Source: CAZQDP01 sp964592375
GTDB taxonomy: Bacteria; Bacillota; Clostridia; RUG12999
Direction of reading: 5' to 3'
Length of the DNA stretch: 43,614 nucleotides
NCBI GenBank assembly: GCA_964592375.1
Contig: CAZQDP010000010.1
Span: forward strand, 1-43,614
How positions within the stretch are numbered: the stretch's first letter is position 1; every line of letters starts with the position of its first letter. The notes under the pieces were generated by a model. That model had not been told where the DNA came from. It ran no database searches and saw only the letters and a program-made list of their open reading frames with translations. Both the position numbers and the translations under genes were made by a program. Positions 1-9,000 of this stretch are shown here, in pieces.

Positions 1-74
1 AAGTTTTTGCCGTTCCTATTACATTATATATGAAAAAAGGGTAAAAAATATATCAAAAACCGTCAATCAGTATA

Positions 75-103
75 TTGGAAATCGTGCGAATAAGGTATAT
101 AAT
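75..103 (+). promoter_or_regulatory. Promoter of iscS-iscU
   Basis: TTGGAA (75-80), a 17-base spacer, then a consensus TATAAT (98-103), about 65 bases before the cysteine desulfurase start. The rest of 1-169 is AT-rich and shows no gene, and I see no IscR-type regulator gene here. Confidence 0.65.
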
Positions 104-169
104 AAAATAAGGAAGCCGTTTCGGTTTTCATTATAAGCTGTTTACAGTTTGAACGGAGCGTGGATATAG

Positions 170-1348
170 ATGGGCAATAGCATTTATTTTGACAATGCGG
201 CAACCACATATGTTAAACCTGAGGTGTTGGCACAAATGCTGCCTTGGTTTACAAAAAATTATGGCAATCCCTCCAGTGTATACGCTTTGGGTAGGGAGAG
301 CAAGAAAGCCATTGAGGAAGCAAGAAGCAGCGTGGCTGCTATTTTCGGATGCACCAATAAAGAAATATTTTTCACCGGCAGCGGTACCGAGGCGGATAAT
401 TGGGCCATTCGCGGCGGTGCATATGCATATAAGGAAAAGGGAAATCATATTATCACCACTTCCATTGAGCATCATGCGGTGCTTCATACCTGCCAGCAGC
501 TGGAAAAGGAAGGCTTTGAAGTCACGTATGTGAAGCCGGATGAGCAGGGGATTGTCAGCCCAAGGAGCATTGAAGAGGCCATTCGGGACAATACCATTTT
601 GGTCAGCGTGATGTTTGCCAATAATGAAATCGGAACAATTCAGCCCATTATGGAAATTGGGAAGATTACCCGAGAAAAAGGAATTGTATTTCATACCGAT
701 GCAGTGCAAGCGGCAGGCATATTGCCAATCAACCCATATGCGCTTGGCGTGGACATGCTGTCTATTTCTGCACATAAGTTTTACGGGCCGAAGGGTGTTG
801 GGGCTTTGTATGTTCGAAAAGGGATACGCCCCATGATCTTTATGCAAGGTGGCGGGCAAGAGAGTGGCAGGCGTGCCGGAACTGAAAATGTCGCCGGTAT
901 TGTTGGCCTTGCGGCGGCACTGACGCTTGCGTATTCTCAACTAGAAGAAAGAGCGTTATACATCGGGCAGATGAGAGATTACTTGATTGAAAATATACAA
1001 AAAGAAATTCCCTATACAAGGCTCAATGGGCACCGAACAGCGCGTTTGCCGGGAAATGTGAATATATCCTTTGAGTTCATTGAAGGCGAATCATTACTGC
1101 TGATGCTGGATATGGAAGGCATTGCGGCCTCTAGTGGCTCTGCTTGCACATCCGGCTCTTTGGATCCATCCCATGTATTGCTGTCCATCGGACTGCCTCA
1201 CGAAATTGCCCATGGGTCGCTTCGATTATCACTTGGAGATGGCAATACGCAGGAAGAGCTCAATATTTTAATCGATAAACTAAAGGTTATTGTCAATAAG
1301 CTGCGGCAGATGTCGCCACTGTATGAAAGGGTGAGAGAGCATGTATAA
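170..1348 (+). CDS. iscS: Cysteine desulfurase (NifS/IscS family)
   Basis: A PLP-dependent enzyme that removes sulfur from L-cysteine as a persulfide and passes it to a scaffold for Fe-S cluster or tRNA thiolation. The 392-residue protein begins with the family signature YFDNAATT. It carries the EHHAV segment near residue 100, the PLP-lysine segment SAHKFYGPKGVGALY near residue 205, and the active-site cysteine loop SSGSACTSG near residue 325. The ATG follows a GGAG site. The next gene, the scaffold, overlaps by 8 bases, so the two are translationally coupled. No iscR or mnmA lies beside them. The length is normal for the family. The name nifS would serve equally; the desulfurase assignment itself is secure. 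Confidence 0.95.
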   Translation: MGNSIYFDNAATTYVKPEVLAQMLPWFTKNYGNPSSVYALGRESKKAIEEARSSVAAIFGCTNKEIFFTGSGTEADNWAIRGGAYAYKEKGNHIITTSIEHHAVLHTCQQLEKEGFEVTYVKPDEQGIVSPRSIEEAIRDNTILVSVMFANNEIGTIQPIMEIGKITREKGIVFHTDAVQAAGILPINPYALGVDMLSISAHKFYGPKGVGALYVRKGIRPMIFMQGGGQESGRRAGTENVAGIVGLAAALTLAYSQLEERALYIGQMRDYLIENIQKEIPYTRLNGHRTARLPGNVNISFEFIEGESLLLMLDMEGIAASSGSACTSGSLDPSHVLLSIGLPHEIAHGSLRLSLGDGNTQEELNILIDKLKVIVNKLRQMSPLYERVREHV

Positions 1349-1775
1349 TGAAAAGGTAATGGAGCATTTTGCAAATCCGCAAAATGTAGGAGAAATAGAG
1401 GATGCCAATGCCGTGGGCGAGGTCGGCAATGCGAAGTGCGGAGATATCATGAAAATTTTCATGAAAATTGAAGATGATATCGTAAAGGATATCAAGTTTA
1501 AAACCTTCGGTTGCGGCGCCGCCGTTGCGACCAGTAGCGTTGCCACCACACTGGTAAAAGGGAAAACCTTAAAAGAAGCCTTGGCCATCACCAATCAAAA
1601 TGTGATTGACGAGCTGGGCGGCCTGCCTTCTGCCAAAATTCATTGTTCGGTGCTTGCAGAGGAAGCCATTAGGGCGGCCATTATTGACTATTACAAGCGC
1701 CAGGGGGTTGAGCTGGAAGGGTCAAAGGCTTGCCATGGCTGCTGTGGAGATTGCCATTCCCATGGCGCCGAATAA
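1341..1775 (+). CDS. iscU: Fe-S cluster scaffold protein, NifU N-terminal/IscU type
   Basis: The scaffold on which Fe-S clusters are built from sulfur supplied by the upstream desulfurase. The 144 residues open with MYNEKVMEHFANPQNVGE and contain the three scaffold cysteines in the contexts GNAKCGD, TFGCGAA and KIHCSVLA. The fold is complete by about residue 125. It ends in an extra cysteine- and histidine-rich tail, CHGCCGDCHSHGAE, which the E. coli-type IscU lacks. Similar Cys tails occur, to my recollection, in clostridial NifU-like proteins. The start overlaps the end of iscS. A strong hairpin terminator follows at 1796-1852, so this is a two-gene transcript. Confidence 0.93.
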   Translation: MYNEKVMEHFANPQNVGEIEDANAVGEVGNAKCGDIMKIFMKIEDDIVKDIKFKTFGCGAAVATSSVATTLVKGKTLKEALAITNQNVIDELGGLPSAKIHCSVLAEEAIRAAIIDYYKRQGVELEGSKACHGCCGDCHSHGAE

Positions 1776-1795
1776 ACACAAAAATGGATATCATC

Positions 1796-1852
1796 AAGGC
1801 GCATCATGCATTCTCGTGGTAAGCGAGGGAGAATGGCAGAATGCGCCTTTTT
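1796..1852 (+). terminator. Terminator after iscS-iscU
   Basis: A long hairpin: the outer stem AGGCGCAT (1797-1804) pairs with ATGCGCCT (1841-1848), and an inner stem ATTCTC (1810-1815) pairs with GAGAAT (1829-1834). A run of T follows the outer stem. Confidence 0.8.
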
Positions 1853-1912
1853 CATGCGAAGCGGTAACGGGAGAATGGACAGGTTGCAATATTTATTGCC
1901 GGAGAATAGATG

Positions 1913-2713
1913 CTATGAAAGGCTAAGCGTTTGACCCGGCGCAACTTCTACGCTTTTGCCGCTCTTGGTAAACCAAAGGCGCATGGCGGAAGGGTTATAA
2001 ACCCGATCTCGCTTTGCGGAGAACTCAAGCCGCGAAAGCGCAGTGACATAACCATAAATCTGCATATTGGTGGCATACCAAATGTCTTCTCTGCCGCCGA
2101 TATACTTGCAAAAATCATCCATCAGCTGCCAGTTATTGTCCCTTGGAAACTCAAAGCTATGACCATAAATATAGAATACGGAGAGGGTGGAATCCGTAAA
2201 CTTTCCCTCGGCAAAGCGGGTGGCGATTTCCATTAAATTTTGATTATGATGGCAAGTGGGATGCCACGCCAAAAAATCATCCGGTAGGTAAAATGAATTG
2301 GTGCACTTGGTGGTACGGCAATACACAACACCCATTGACTTTAAAAGGCTTTTCACCTTTTCATCATACGCACCAAAGGGGTAGCTCATCCCCTTCACAT
2401 TATATCCTGCAATTTGCTCTAGCACCTCTCTGTCTTCCATAATCTGAAAAGCGGCTTCCTCCGGTGGTATGGCATTTAAAAAGGGATGTTTGAAGCTGTG
2501 AAGGCTGATTTCATGCCCCTCATATATACTTGCAATTTCATTTCTCGGCACTTTTTCCTTTGAATCTAAGTATCCTCCATTGAGATGAAATGTACCCTTG
2601 ATACCATAGGTATTCATGATGGAAATAAGCTGTTTATCCTCAATGCGGCCATCGTCATAGCTGAGGGTCAGCGCTTTGCGGAGGCCTCCGGGAAACTGAT
2701 TGAATTTAATCAA
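1913..2713 (-). CDS. Polysaccharide deacetylase family protein (NodB-like)
   Basis: A carbohydrate esterase family 4-like protein of about 266 residues, expected to remove acetyl groups from a glycan in a metal-dependent way; the substrate is unknown. The NodB core is visible: LTLSYDDGR near the N-terminus (metal and base aspartates), LHSFKHPF (the H-x3-H metal ligands) and the later YPFGAYDEK segment. No clear signal peptide is visible, so it may be cytoplasmic or exported another way. I chose a TTG start at 2713 because GGAG lies 8 bases before it; an ATG at 2734 would put the ribosome site inside the gene. It is divergent from recD2. Confidence 0.8.
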   Translation of the reverse strand: MIKFNQFPGGLRKALTLSYDDGRIEDKQLISIMNTYGIKGTFHLNGGYLDSKEKVPRNEIASIYEGHEISLHSFKHPFLNAIPPEEAAFQIMEDREVLEQIAGYNVKGMSYPFGAYDEKVKSLLKSMGVVYCRTTKCTNSFYLPDDFLAWHPTCHHNQNLMEIATRFAEGKFTDSTLSVFYIYGHSFEFPRDNNWQLMDDFCKYIGGREDIWYATNMQIYGYVTALSRLEFSAKRDRVYNPSAMRLWFTKSGKSVEVAPGQTLSLS

Positions 2714-2746
2714 AAAAATCGCTCCTATCTGCATGTGATAGGTTGG

Positions 2747-2775
2747 ATTATATCACGAATCATGAAAGCATGCAA
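2747..2775 (-). promoter_or_regulatory. Promoter of the polysaccharide deacetylase gene
   Basis: On the reverse strand: TTGCAT (2775-2770), 17 bases, then TATAAT (2752-2747). It uses the same two hexamers as the divergent recD2 promoter, and the two -35 boxes are only 19 bases apart. Confidence 0.65.
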
Positions 2776-2794
2776 TAAGTCTCAAAAAAATATA

Positions 2795-2823
2795 TTGCAT
2801 CAAAGGGGGTTTTGCAATATAAT
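2795..2823 (+). promoter_or_regulatory. Promoter of recD2-comFC
   Basis: TTGCAT (2795-2800), a 17-base spacer containing a G run, then TATAAT (2818-2823), about 23 bases before the recD2 start codon. Confidence 0.7.
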
Positions 2824-2845
2824 AAAAAGATAATGGGAGGTGGTA

Positions 2846-5044
2846 ATGCTGGAAATTGAAGGAATTGTAGAAGATATTATTTTTTCCAATGATGAAAATG
2901 GCTATGCAGTCTGCGAAATTATGCAATCAACCGAAGGCAGCATTACTGCCGTTGGATATATACCGTTTATTCACGAAGGGGACATGCTCAGGCTCAGCGG
3001 CGAATGGATAAACCATATGGAATATGGTACGCAGTTTAAGGTATCGGGATATGTACGCATCATGCCAAAAACAGTATCCGATATTTATCAATATTTATCC
3101 TCCGGTATCATCAAAGGCATTCGCAGCTCCACCGCGCTAAAAATTACAAATGCGTTTGGAGAGGCCACGCTTGAGATTATTCGGGACGAGCCTGCCAAGC
3201 TCACAAAAATCAAAGGGATATCACTTAACCGCGCCATGAGCATATCACAAGAGTATATTCAAAAGCAGAATATTCAGAATATTGTTATCTTTTTTCAGCA
3301 GCATCAAATCCCCTTAAGCTTTGCACGCAAGGTGCAGAAAAGATGGGGCGAGAATGCAATTCGGCTGATTCAGGAAAATCCGTATATTCTTTGCGAACAA
3401 ATTGAGGGAATAGGCTTTAAAACAGCGGATAAAATTGCGCTTAGCATGGGCGTTTCCCATCAAAGTATGCCTCGAATATGCGCTGGCATGGTATATGTAT
3501 TGCAAGAAGCGGCTACGCAGGGGAATACCTATCTGCCAAAAGAAGAGTTCATTACCTGTGCCGTGAATTTTCTTGAAATTGTGCAGGAGCTTGCAAGCGG
3601 CGCAATGGTGATACTGGTGGCAACCGGGCAGATCAAGCTTGGCAGTTACCATCAGCTAGAGGTGGTGTATCTACCTGCTTTTTACGCCGCTGAATATAGC
3701 GTTGCCATGCGCATTACCGATATGGCCGAGGTGTCCTTTGGTGAGGATATGGAGCAGCTTGAAAAAGAACTGGTGCAAATCCAGCAGTCCATGGGCATTG
3801 CGCTTGCGGAAAATCAGCTGCGAGCGGTAAAACTTGCGGTTACAAATGGAACGCTTATCATTACAGGTGGCCCGGGAACGGGAAAGACCACGATTATTAA
3901 AGCGATTATACAGCTCATGGAAAAAAGAGGTGTGCAGATCTTTTTGGCCGCGCCCACCGGAAGAGCGGCAAAGCGAATGAGTGAGCTATGCGGCTATGAG
4001 GCAAAAACCATCCATCGGCTGATTGAAATGGAGTTTTCCCAAACCGAGGGGAAATGGGTATTTGCACGGAATGAAAAAAACCCATTGGAAACCGGGATTG
4101 TGATTGTGGATGAAATGTCCATGGTGGATATTTTGCTGATGAGTAGCCTCATGAAGGCCATGCCAAAGGGCAGTCGGCTGATTATGGTGGGGGATGCAGA
4201 TCAGCTGCCTTCCGTAGGAGCTGGCAATGTACTTCAGGATATGCTGGCAAGCGGTATTGTGGCGGCAGTGGTTCTCAAAGAGATTTTTCGCCAAGCCACA
4301 AAAAGTATGATTGTGGTCAATGCACATCGCATTAACCGTGGAGAGTATCCTATTATTTGCAAAGATAAAGATTTTTTTCATATCTCAAGGCAAGACGCCA
4401 ATGATTGTGTCAATGAAATTTTGGGGTTGTGCGCGCATCGCTTGCCTCAATATTTAAAGCTTGATCCACTTTGGGATATTCAAGTGCTCACGCCTGTGCG
4501 AAAAGGTGCATGCGGCGTGGAAGCATTAAACGCAAGGTTGCAACAGCTTTTTAATCCGCCCGAAAAGGATAAAAAGGAGCTAAAACGAAACAATTACACC
4601 CTGCGTGAGGGTGATAAGATTATGCAAACCAAAAACAATTACGATATCGGGTGGATCAGGGATGACCAAAGCGGACAGGGGATTTACAATGGTGATATTG
4701 GCATTGTGCAAAGCATAGATAAAGAGGAAATTGTGATATTATTTGATGGAGATAAGGTGATATCTTTTCAAATAGATGAGATGGAGGATATAGAGCTTGC
4801 CTATGCCATGACCGTTCACAAAAGTCAGGGCAGTGAATTTAAGGTGGTAATCATGCCCATGATGCCAGTCAATCACCGCTTGCTTAGCCGCAATTTGTTT
4901 TACACGGGAGTAACCAGGGCGAAGGAAATGGTGGTGCTGGTGGGCCGTGAGGATGTGGTGCGCTTTGCCACAGATAATCACCAAGAGCGTGAGCGATATA
5001 GTGGACTTGGCTATATGCTTGGCACAAAGGAGCAGCCTTTATGA
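2846..5044 (+). CDS. recD2: ATP-dependent DNA helicase RecD2
   Basis: A RecBC-independent 5'-3' superfamily 1B helicase with roles in DNA repair and replication fork maintenance. The 732-residue protein has an N-terminal OB-like region and helix-hairpin-helix segments (LTKIKGISL, IEGIGFKTADKIA). The motor follows, with Walker A TGGPGTGKTT near residue 345, the Walker B segment IVDEMSMVD, motif III VGDADQLPSVG, and C-terminal YAMTVHKSQGSEF and YTGVTRAKE. Its length matches RecD2 rather than RecBCD-type RecD. An in-frame GTG at 2840 lies inside the GGGAGGTGG ribosome site, so the ATG at 2846 is preferred. Its stop overlaps the comFC start (ATGA). Confidence 0.95.
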   Translation: MLEIEGIVEDIIFSNDENGYAVCEIMQSTEGSITAVGYIPFIHEGDMLRLSGEWINHMEYGTQFKVSGYVRIMPKTVSDIYQYLSSGIIKGIRSSTALKITNAFGEATLEIIRDEPAKLTKIKGISLNRAMSISQEYIQKQNIQNIVIFFQQHQIPLSFARKVQKRWGENAIRLIQENPYILCEQIEGIGFKTADKIALSMGVSHQSMPRICAGMVYVLQEAATQGNTYLPKEEFITCAVNFLEIVQELASGAMVILVATGQIKLGSYHQLEVVYLPAFYAAEYSVAMRITDMAEVSFGEDMEQLEKELVQIQQSMGIALAENQLRAVKLAVTNGTLIITGGPGTGKTTIIKAIIQLMEKRGVQIFLAAPTGRAAKRMSELCGYEAKTIHRLIEMEFSQTEGKWVFARNEKNPLETGIVIVDEMSMVDILLMSSLMKAMPKGSRLIMVGDADQLPSVGAGNVLQDMLASGIVAAVVLKEIFRQATKSMIVVNAHRINRGEYPIICKDKDFFHISRQDANDCVNEILGLCAHRLPQYLKLDPLWDIQVLTPVRKGACGVEALNARLQQLFNPPEKDKKELKRNNYTLREGDKIMQTKNNYDIGWIRDDQSGQGIYNGDIGIVQSIDKEEIVILFDGDKVISFQIDEMEDIELAYAMTVHKSQGSEFKVVIMPMMPVNHRLLSRNLFYTGVTRAKEMVVLVGREDVVRFATDNHQERERYSGLGYMLGTKEQPL

Positions 5045-5757
5045 TAGGTACCCTACTAGATTATATATTTCCGCCAAAATGCGTGTTTTGCGGCGAGCTG
5101 CTTGCTCCCGGCACACTTGTGCGTATCTGCGAAGAGTGTAACCATTCGCTGCATATTTCGGAGGATATTTGCGCCAAATGTCATGCTCCCTTAAAGCTCA
5201 CGGGCGAGCTTCCGGGGTGCCCGACTTGCATTGGCGTGAAGCGATATTATCACGGCGCCATCGGCATCTACCGCTACGCCGGGAATGTGGCAAGCGCGAT
5301 GAAAAGATTTAAGTTTACCGGAAAGACATCCTATGCAAAAACATTCGCCTATGAGCTTGCCAGAAGCCTTCGCCTCATCGGCGCATGCGCACCTTTGATT
5401 GATGTGGTGACTTATATTCCGTCGGACAAAAGGCGGCAAAGCGAAAGAGGGTATAATCCGTCTTTTTTATTGGCGCAGGCCATCGCGAATATGCTGAATT
5501 TGCCGCTGATGCATACACTGGATAAAAAAAAGAGCATCAAGCCGCAAAGCAGCCTGAGCAAAGAACAGCGCAAAGCAAATATTCGGGGAGCGTTTGCACT
5601 TACCAAGGGTGCCGAGCTTAGCGGCAAGCGGATACTTCTGATAGATGATGTATTTACAACCGGCAGTACCGTGGGGGAAGCCGCCAGGGTGCTGAGAAGA
5701 GGCGGCGCCGCATATGTTTTTGCGGCGGCCGTTGCAAGTGCCAATATGCAGGGCTAA
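5041..5757 (+). CDS. comFC: ComF family protein (ComFC-like phosphoribosyltransferase domain)
   Basis: A cytoplasmic protein related to ComFC/GntX, needed for DNA uptake in competent Bacillus and Haemophilus; its exact reaction is not settled. The 238-residue protein has N-terminal zinc-ribbon cysteine pairs (CVFCGE, CEEC, CAKC, CPTC). The C-terminal phosphoribosyltransferase domain has the PRPP-binding loop ILLIDDVFTTGSTV near residue 200. The ERGYNPS segment is typical of the family. It overlaps recD2 by four bases, so both come from one transcript. No comFA neighbour is present. Whether this organism is competent cannot be judged from this window. Confidence 0.9.
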   Translation: MIGTLLDYIFPPKCVFCGELLAPGTLVRICEECNHSLHISEDICAKCHAPLKLTGELPGCPTCIGVKRYYHGAIGIYRYAGNVASAMKRFKFTGKTSYAKTFAYELARSLRLIGACAPLIDVVTYIPSDKRRQSERGYNPSFLLAQAIANMLNLPLMHTLDKKKSIKPQSSLSKEQRKANIRGAFALTKGAELSGKRILLIDDVFTTGSTVGEAARVLRRGGAAYVFAAAVASANMQG

Positions 5758-5810
5758 AAGTTAACACGCTTTGCAAAAGGGCACAATATAGCGATAAAAG
5801 GAATGTTAAA

Positions 5811-7160
5811 GTGGAATTTTTTTCAAGAGGAACCAAATATTTGACCCGTGCATCATCGGCTGTGATTGTGGAACAACTGTTTTTGGTACTGGTCGGAATT
5901 GTGAATATTGCTATTGTTAGCCGGGTGGGGAAGTCAGAACTTGTGGCCTCTACCATGACGAACCAATTTATCGTATGGCTACAGTTCTTTTTTATTGGCA
6001 TTGCCTCAGGCTCCACGGTGGTAATCGGGAATATGTGGGGCGAGCGCGACCTTGGGGGCGTAAAAAATGCGGTGGCGCAGACCATGGTCATGGTTGGGCT
6101 CATTAGCATCGCTTTGTTTTTTTTGGTATTTGCTTTTTCTAATCAGGCGTTGTACTGGATATTTGGCAACGTGGAGCAGGACGTGGCGGAAAATATTAAA
6201 ATATATTTGCATTACAATATGCTCAGCATGCCATTTGTGGCCATTTTCAGTGTGGCAGGAGCGGCATGCAGGGGAGTGGGGGATAATAAAAGTCCGCTGT
6301 ATACCACCATTGTTATCAATGTGGTGAATGTGGTATTTAGCTATTTGTTCATCTATGGATACGCCCCCTTGCATGTTCCATCCATGGGCATGGCAGGCGC
6401 CGGGATTGGCGTTGGCGCGGCACGGGCCGCAGGAGCGCTGTTTATTATCATTTATGTGATAGCAAGTCGGCACATCATCCTTCCAAAGCTTACCCATTTT
6501 ACAAAAATTGATATCCCCATTTTAAAGAAAATTGTAGCCATTGGCATTCCTGCCTCGTTTGAGCAAATCATTTTTCAGGGCGGATTTGTACTACAGCAAA
6601 GGATATTTGTATCCTTTGGCACCGCGTTTCAAGGCGGTTTTCAAGTGGCCGCAAGCGCAAACGGACTGCTCTATGCGCCGGCAAACGCCATTGGCATTGC
6701 CGCCACGGCGATGATTGCCCAGGCAATCGGCAGTCATAATATCAAAAAGGTCATGCGTATTAAAAAAGCATCCATGCATATTGCCATTGTGTTCTTTGCT
6801 ATTTTAGGAGTATTGATGCTGCTGTGTGCAGAGCCTGTGGCATCGCTGTACACGAAAAACAGTGAAGTGCTTGCTGTGAGCGTTTTCTTTCTTCGGATGT
6901 TTGCTTTGCAGGCTCCCATGATTTCTTATATCTGCATTTTTTCCGGCATCCTGCGAGGCGCAGGGGATGTGAAATATGTTGCTTTTATTTCCGTTGTCAG
7001 TCTTTGGATGACTAGATTTATTCTGGTATGGCTTATTTACCGCTTCAGTGCCAATCCCTATTTGGCGGTTACAATCGGCGTTACGGCAGATTTTGTTATT
7101 CGCACCGTGCTCTATCACCTCCGCGTAGAAAAGGGTGAATGGTTAAATCGAAGACTGTAA
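5811..7160 (+). CDS. MATE family efflux transporter
   Basis: An inner-membrane multidrug/toxin antiporter of 449 residues with about 12 hydrophobic segments in two repeated halves. Typical MATE traits are the N-terminal region ending in NMWGERD, the segment GAACRGVGDNKSPLY, and the matching second-half segment SGILRGAGDVKYV. These repeated G-x-G-D turns support the family. The start is GTG at 5811 with AAAGGAATG before it. Fifty-three bases separate it from comFC, so it may share that transcript. The substrate cannot be predicted. Confidence 0.9.
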   Translation: MEFFSRGTKYLTRASSAVIVEQLFLVLVGIVNIAIVSRVGKSELVASTMTNQFIVWLQFFFIGIASGSTVVIGNMWGERDLGGVKNAVAQTMVMVGLISIALFFLVFAFSNQALYWIFGNVEQDVAENIKIYLHYNMLSMPFVAIFSVAGAACRGVGDNKSPLYTTIVINVVNVVFSYLFIYGYAPLHVPSMGMAGAGIGVGAARAAGALFIIIYVIASRHIILPKLTHFTKIDIPILKKIVAIGIPASFEQIIFQGGFVLQQRIFVSFGTAFQGGFQVAASANGLLYAPANAIGIAATAMIAQAIGSHNIKKVMRIKKASMHIAIVFFAILGVLMLLCAEPVASLYTKNSEVLAVSVFFLRMFALQAPMISYICIFSGILRGAGDVKYVAFISVVSLWMTRFILVWLIYRFSANPYLAVTIGVTADFVIRTVLYHLRVEKGEWLNRRL

Positions 7161-7203
7161 TGTCAATATAATTGTACATAAACGAATTTAATGCAAAAAA
7201 GTA

Positions 7204-7232
7204 TTGATTTAGTTGATAATATGTGATATGCT
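7204..7232 (+). promoter_or_regulatory. Possible promoter of the portal protein gene
   Basis: TTGATT (7204-7209), 17 bases, TATGCT (7227-7232). It lies between the MATE gene and the portal gene. The -10 box is weak. Confidence 0.4.
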
Positions 7233-7269
7233 ATGTCATGAGAGGCAATTTTTATGCAAAGGAGGCACA

Positions 7270-8955
7270 ATGAATAGTGTAATCACAGAACAAAGGCTTG
7301 ATGTCATGCAGAAAAAATTCGTGGCATATATGAGCGCGAAGAGGGAATTGGATCAAAAAATATTGGAAAATGAGAAGTGGTATAAGGGGCAGTACAAAGA
7401 TATGATGGGCGACGATAGAAAGAATGATGCACTTTTTCCGGTTACATCCTTTCTATTTAATGCCATTGCCAATAAGCATGCGGAGGTCATGGATTCCTTT
7501 CCGTTTCCAAACATCCTTGCAAGAGAGAAAAATGACGAGAAGGAAGCGGACATGCTATCCAAAATTGTACCTTTCGAACTGGAGGCGGCGGCTTTTCGGC
7601 AAACCTATAGCAAGGCATGGTGGTATAAGCTGAAAAACGGAACGGTGGCATACGGTGTATTTTTTAATCCGGACATGCACTGCGGTACCGGCGATATTGA
7701 CATTCAACGGCTGAATATCCAAAACCTGTTTTGGGAGCCGGGCATTGAAAATATTCAAAAATCGGATTATTTCTTTATTATCAATATGTTGCCCAATGAT
7801 TATATCTTAGCAAAATATCCCCATGCGCAGGGGCATCTTGGCACCAATCGGTTTATGGTGGTACAAAGCAGTGATGCGAATGTAGATATGAGCGAAAAGT
7901 CTTTGGTGGTGGACTGTTATTATAAAAAGTATCAAGGCGATAAAATGACGGTGCATCTAACCAAATTCATCGGGAATGCGGTGCTGGACAGCAGCGAAGA
8001 TCACCCCGAAACCAAAGAGCGCGGTCTGTATGACCACGGACTATATCCCGTGATTTTTGATGTGCTCTATCCCATAGACGGGTCGCCCGTGGGATTTGGA
8101 CTGGTGGACATTGCAAAAAATCCACAAAGCTATATCGACCGCCTGGATTATATCATCTCGAAAAACGCTTTGATTTCAGGAAAGGTGCGGTGGATGGTAC
8201 GAGAGAACAGCGGAGTAAACGAGGAAGAGCTGCTGGATCTTTCTAAAGATATTATCCATGTAGCAACAGGCGTGAGGGAAGAGAATATTCGCGAATTTCA
8301 AGCAAGGCCGCTGGATGCTTATATTATGCATCACAGAAATAATAAGATTGCAGAGCTAAAGGAGATTATTGGAAACCGTGATTTTAATCAGGGCGGCAAC
8401 TATGGAGGCATTACCGCTTATCGTGCCATTGTGGCACTGCAGGAAGCGGGAAACAAGCTGGCAAGAGATATGATCAATGAAAGCTACGAGTCTTATAAAC
8501 AGATTATTTACATGTGCATTGAGCTAATCCGCCAGTTTTTTGATGGGGAACGCTCTTTTCGCATTACGGGAAAAGACGGCGGCTACCAATACTTATCCTA
8601 TTCCAACAAGCGGCTGAAAACAAAAGAAAAAGACTACCGCATGCCGATGTTTGATATTATGGTGCAACCGGAAAAGAACAATCCGTTTAGCAGAATAGCG
8701 CAAAACGACTTGGCAATGGAATTCTTTAAGCTTGGGATGTTTCATATGGAGCGCAGTGACGAAGCGCTTGCTACCCTTGAGGTAATGAATTTCGAAGGCA
8801 AGGAAAAGATGATTAGTATGATCAAGAAAAACGCAGAAAAGAAAGAATCCATGCCCATGATGCAGCTGCCAATGCAAGCAATGCAAATGGCAAAACAGGG
8901 CGAGCAAACGCCGGGCGAGGGTATGCAGATGCCTATACCTGTGCAGGCAGAGTAA
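7270..8955 (+). CDS. Phage portal protein-like, solitary
   Basis: The 561 residues resemble the P22-type portal proteins of tailed phages, which form the ring through which DNA enters the capsid. Features that led to this are the N-terminal segment with KWYKGQYKDMM and FLFNAIANKHAEVMDSFP, the middle segments NLFWEPGIENIQKSDYFF and GLYPVIFDVLYP, and a helical region with ITAYRAIVALQEAGNKLARD. The C-terminus is Met/Gln-rich, as in portal barrel and tail regions. The ATG at 7270 follows AAAGGAGG; an upstream in-frame start at 7213 lacks a ribosome site. No terminase, protease or capsid gene adjoins it. The neighbours are a MATE exporter and a Ca2+ ATPase. The call rests on recognition only and needs a profile search. 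Confidence 0.7.
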   Translation: MNSVITEQRLDVMQKKFVAYMSAKRELDQKILENEKWYKGQYKDMMGDDRKNDALFPVTSFLFNAIANKHAEVMDSFPFPNILAREKNDEKEADMLSKIVPFELEAAAFRQTYSKAWWYKLKNGTVAYGVFFNPDMHCGTGDIDIQRLNIQNLFWEPGIENIQKSDYFFIINMLPNDYILAKYPHAQGHLGTNRFMVVQSSDANVDMSEKSLVVDCYYKKYQGDKMTVHLTKFIGNAVLDSSEDHPETKERGLYDHGLYPVIFDVLYPIDGSPVGFGLVDIAKNPQSYIDRLDYIISKNALISGKVRWMVRENSGVNEEELLDLSKDIIHVATGVREENIREFQARPLDAYIMHHRNNKIAELKEIIGNRDFNQGGNYGGITAYRAIVALQEAGNKLARDMINESYESYKQIIYMCIELIRQFFDGERSFRITGKDGGYQYLSYSNKRLKTKEKDYRMPMFDIMVQPEKNNPFSRIAQNDLAMEFFKLGMFHMERSDEALATLEVMNFEGKEKMISMIKKNAEKKESMPMMQLPMQAMQMAKQGEQTPGEGMQMPIPVQAE

Positions 8956-9000
8956 GGCGGGAAATAAGTGTTCTGCTACTTAATATTTTTTATTTTATAC

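Noticed and set aside
131..940. Reverse frame of 269 codons over iscS
   Set aside because: Shadow of iscS with unnatural composition and no family match.
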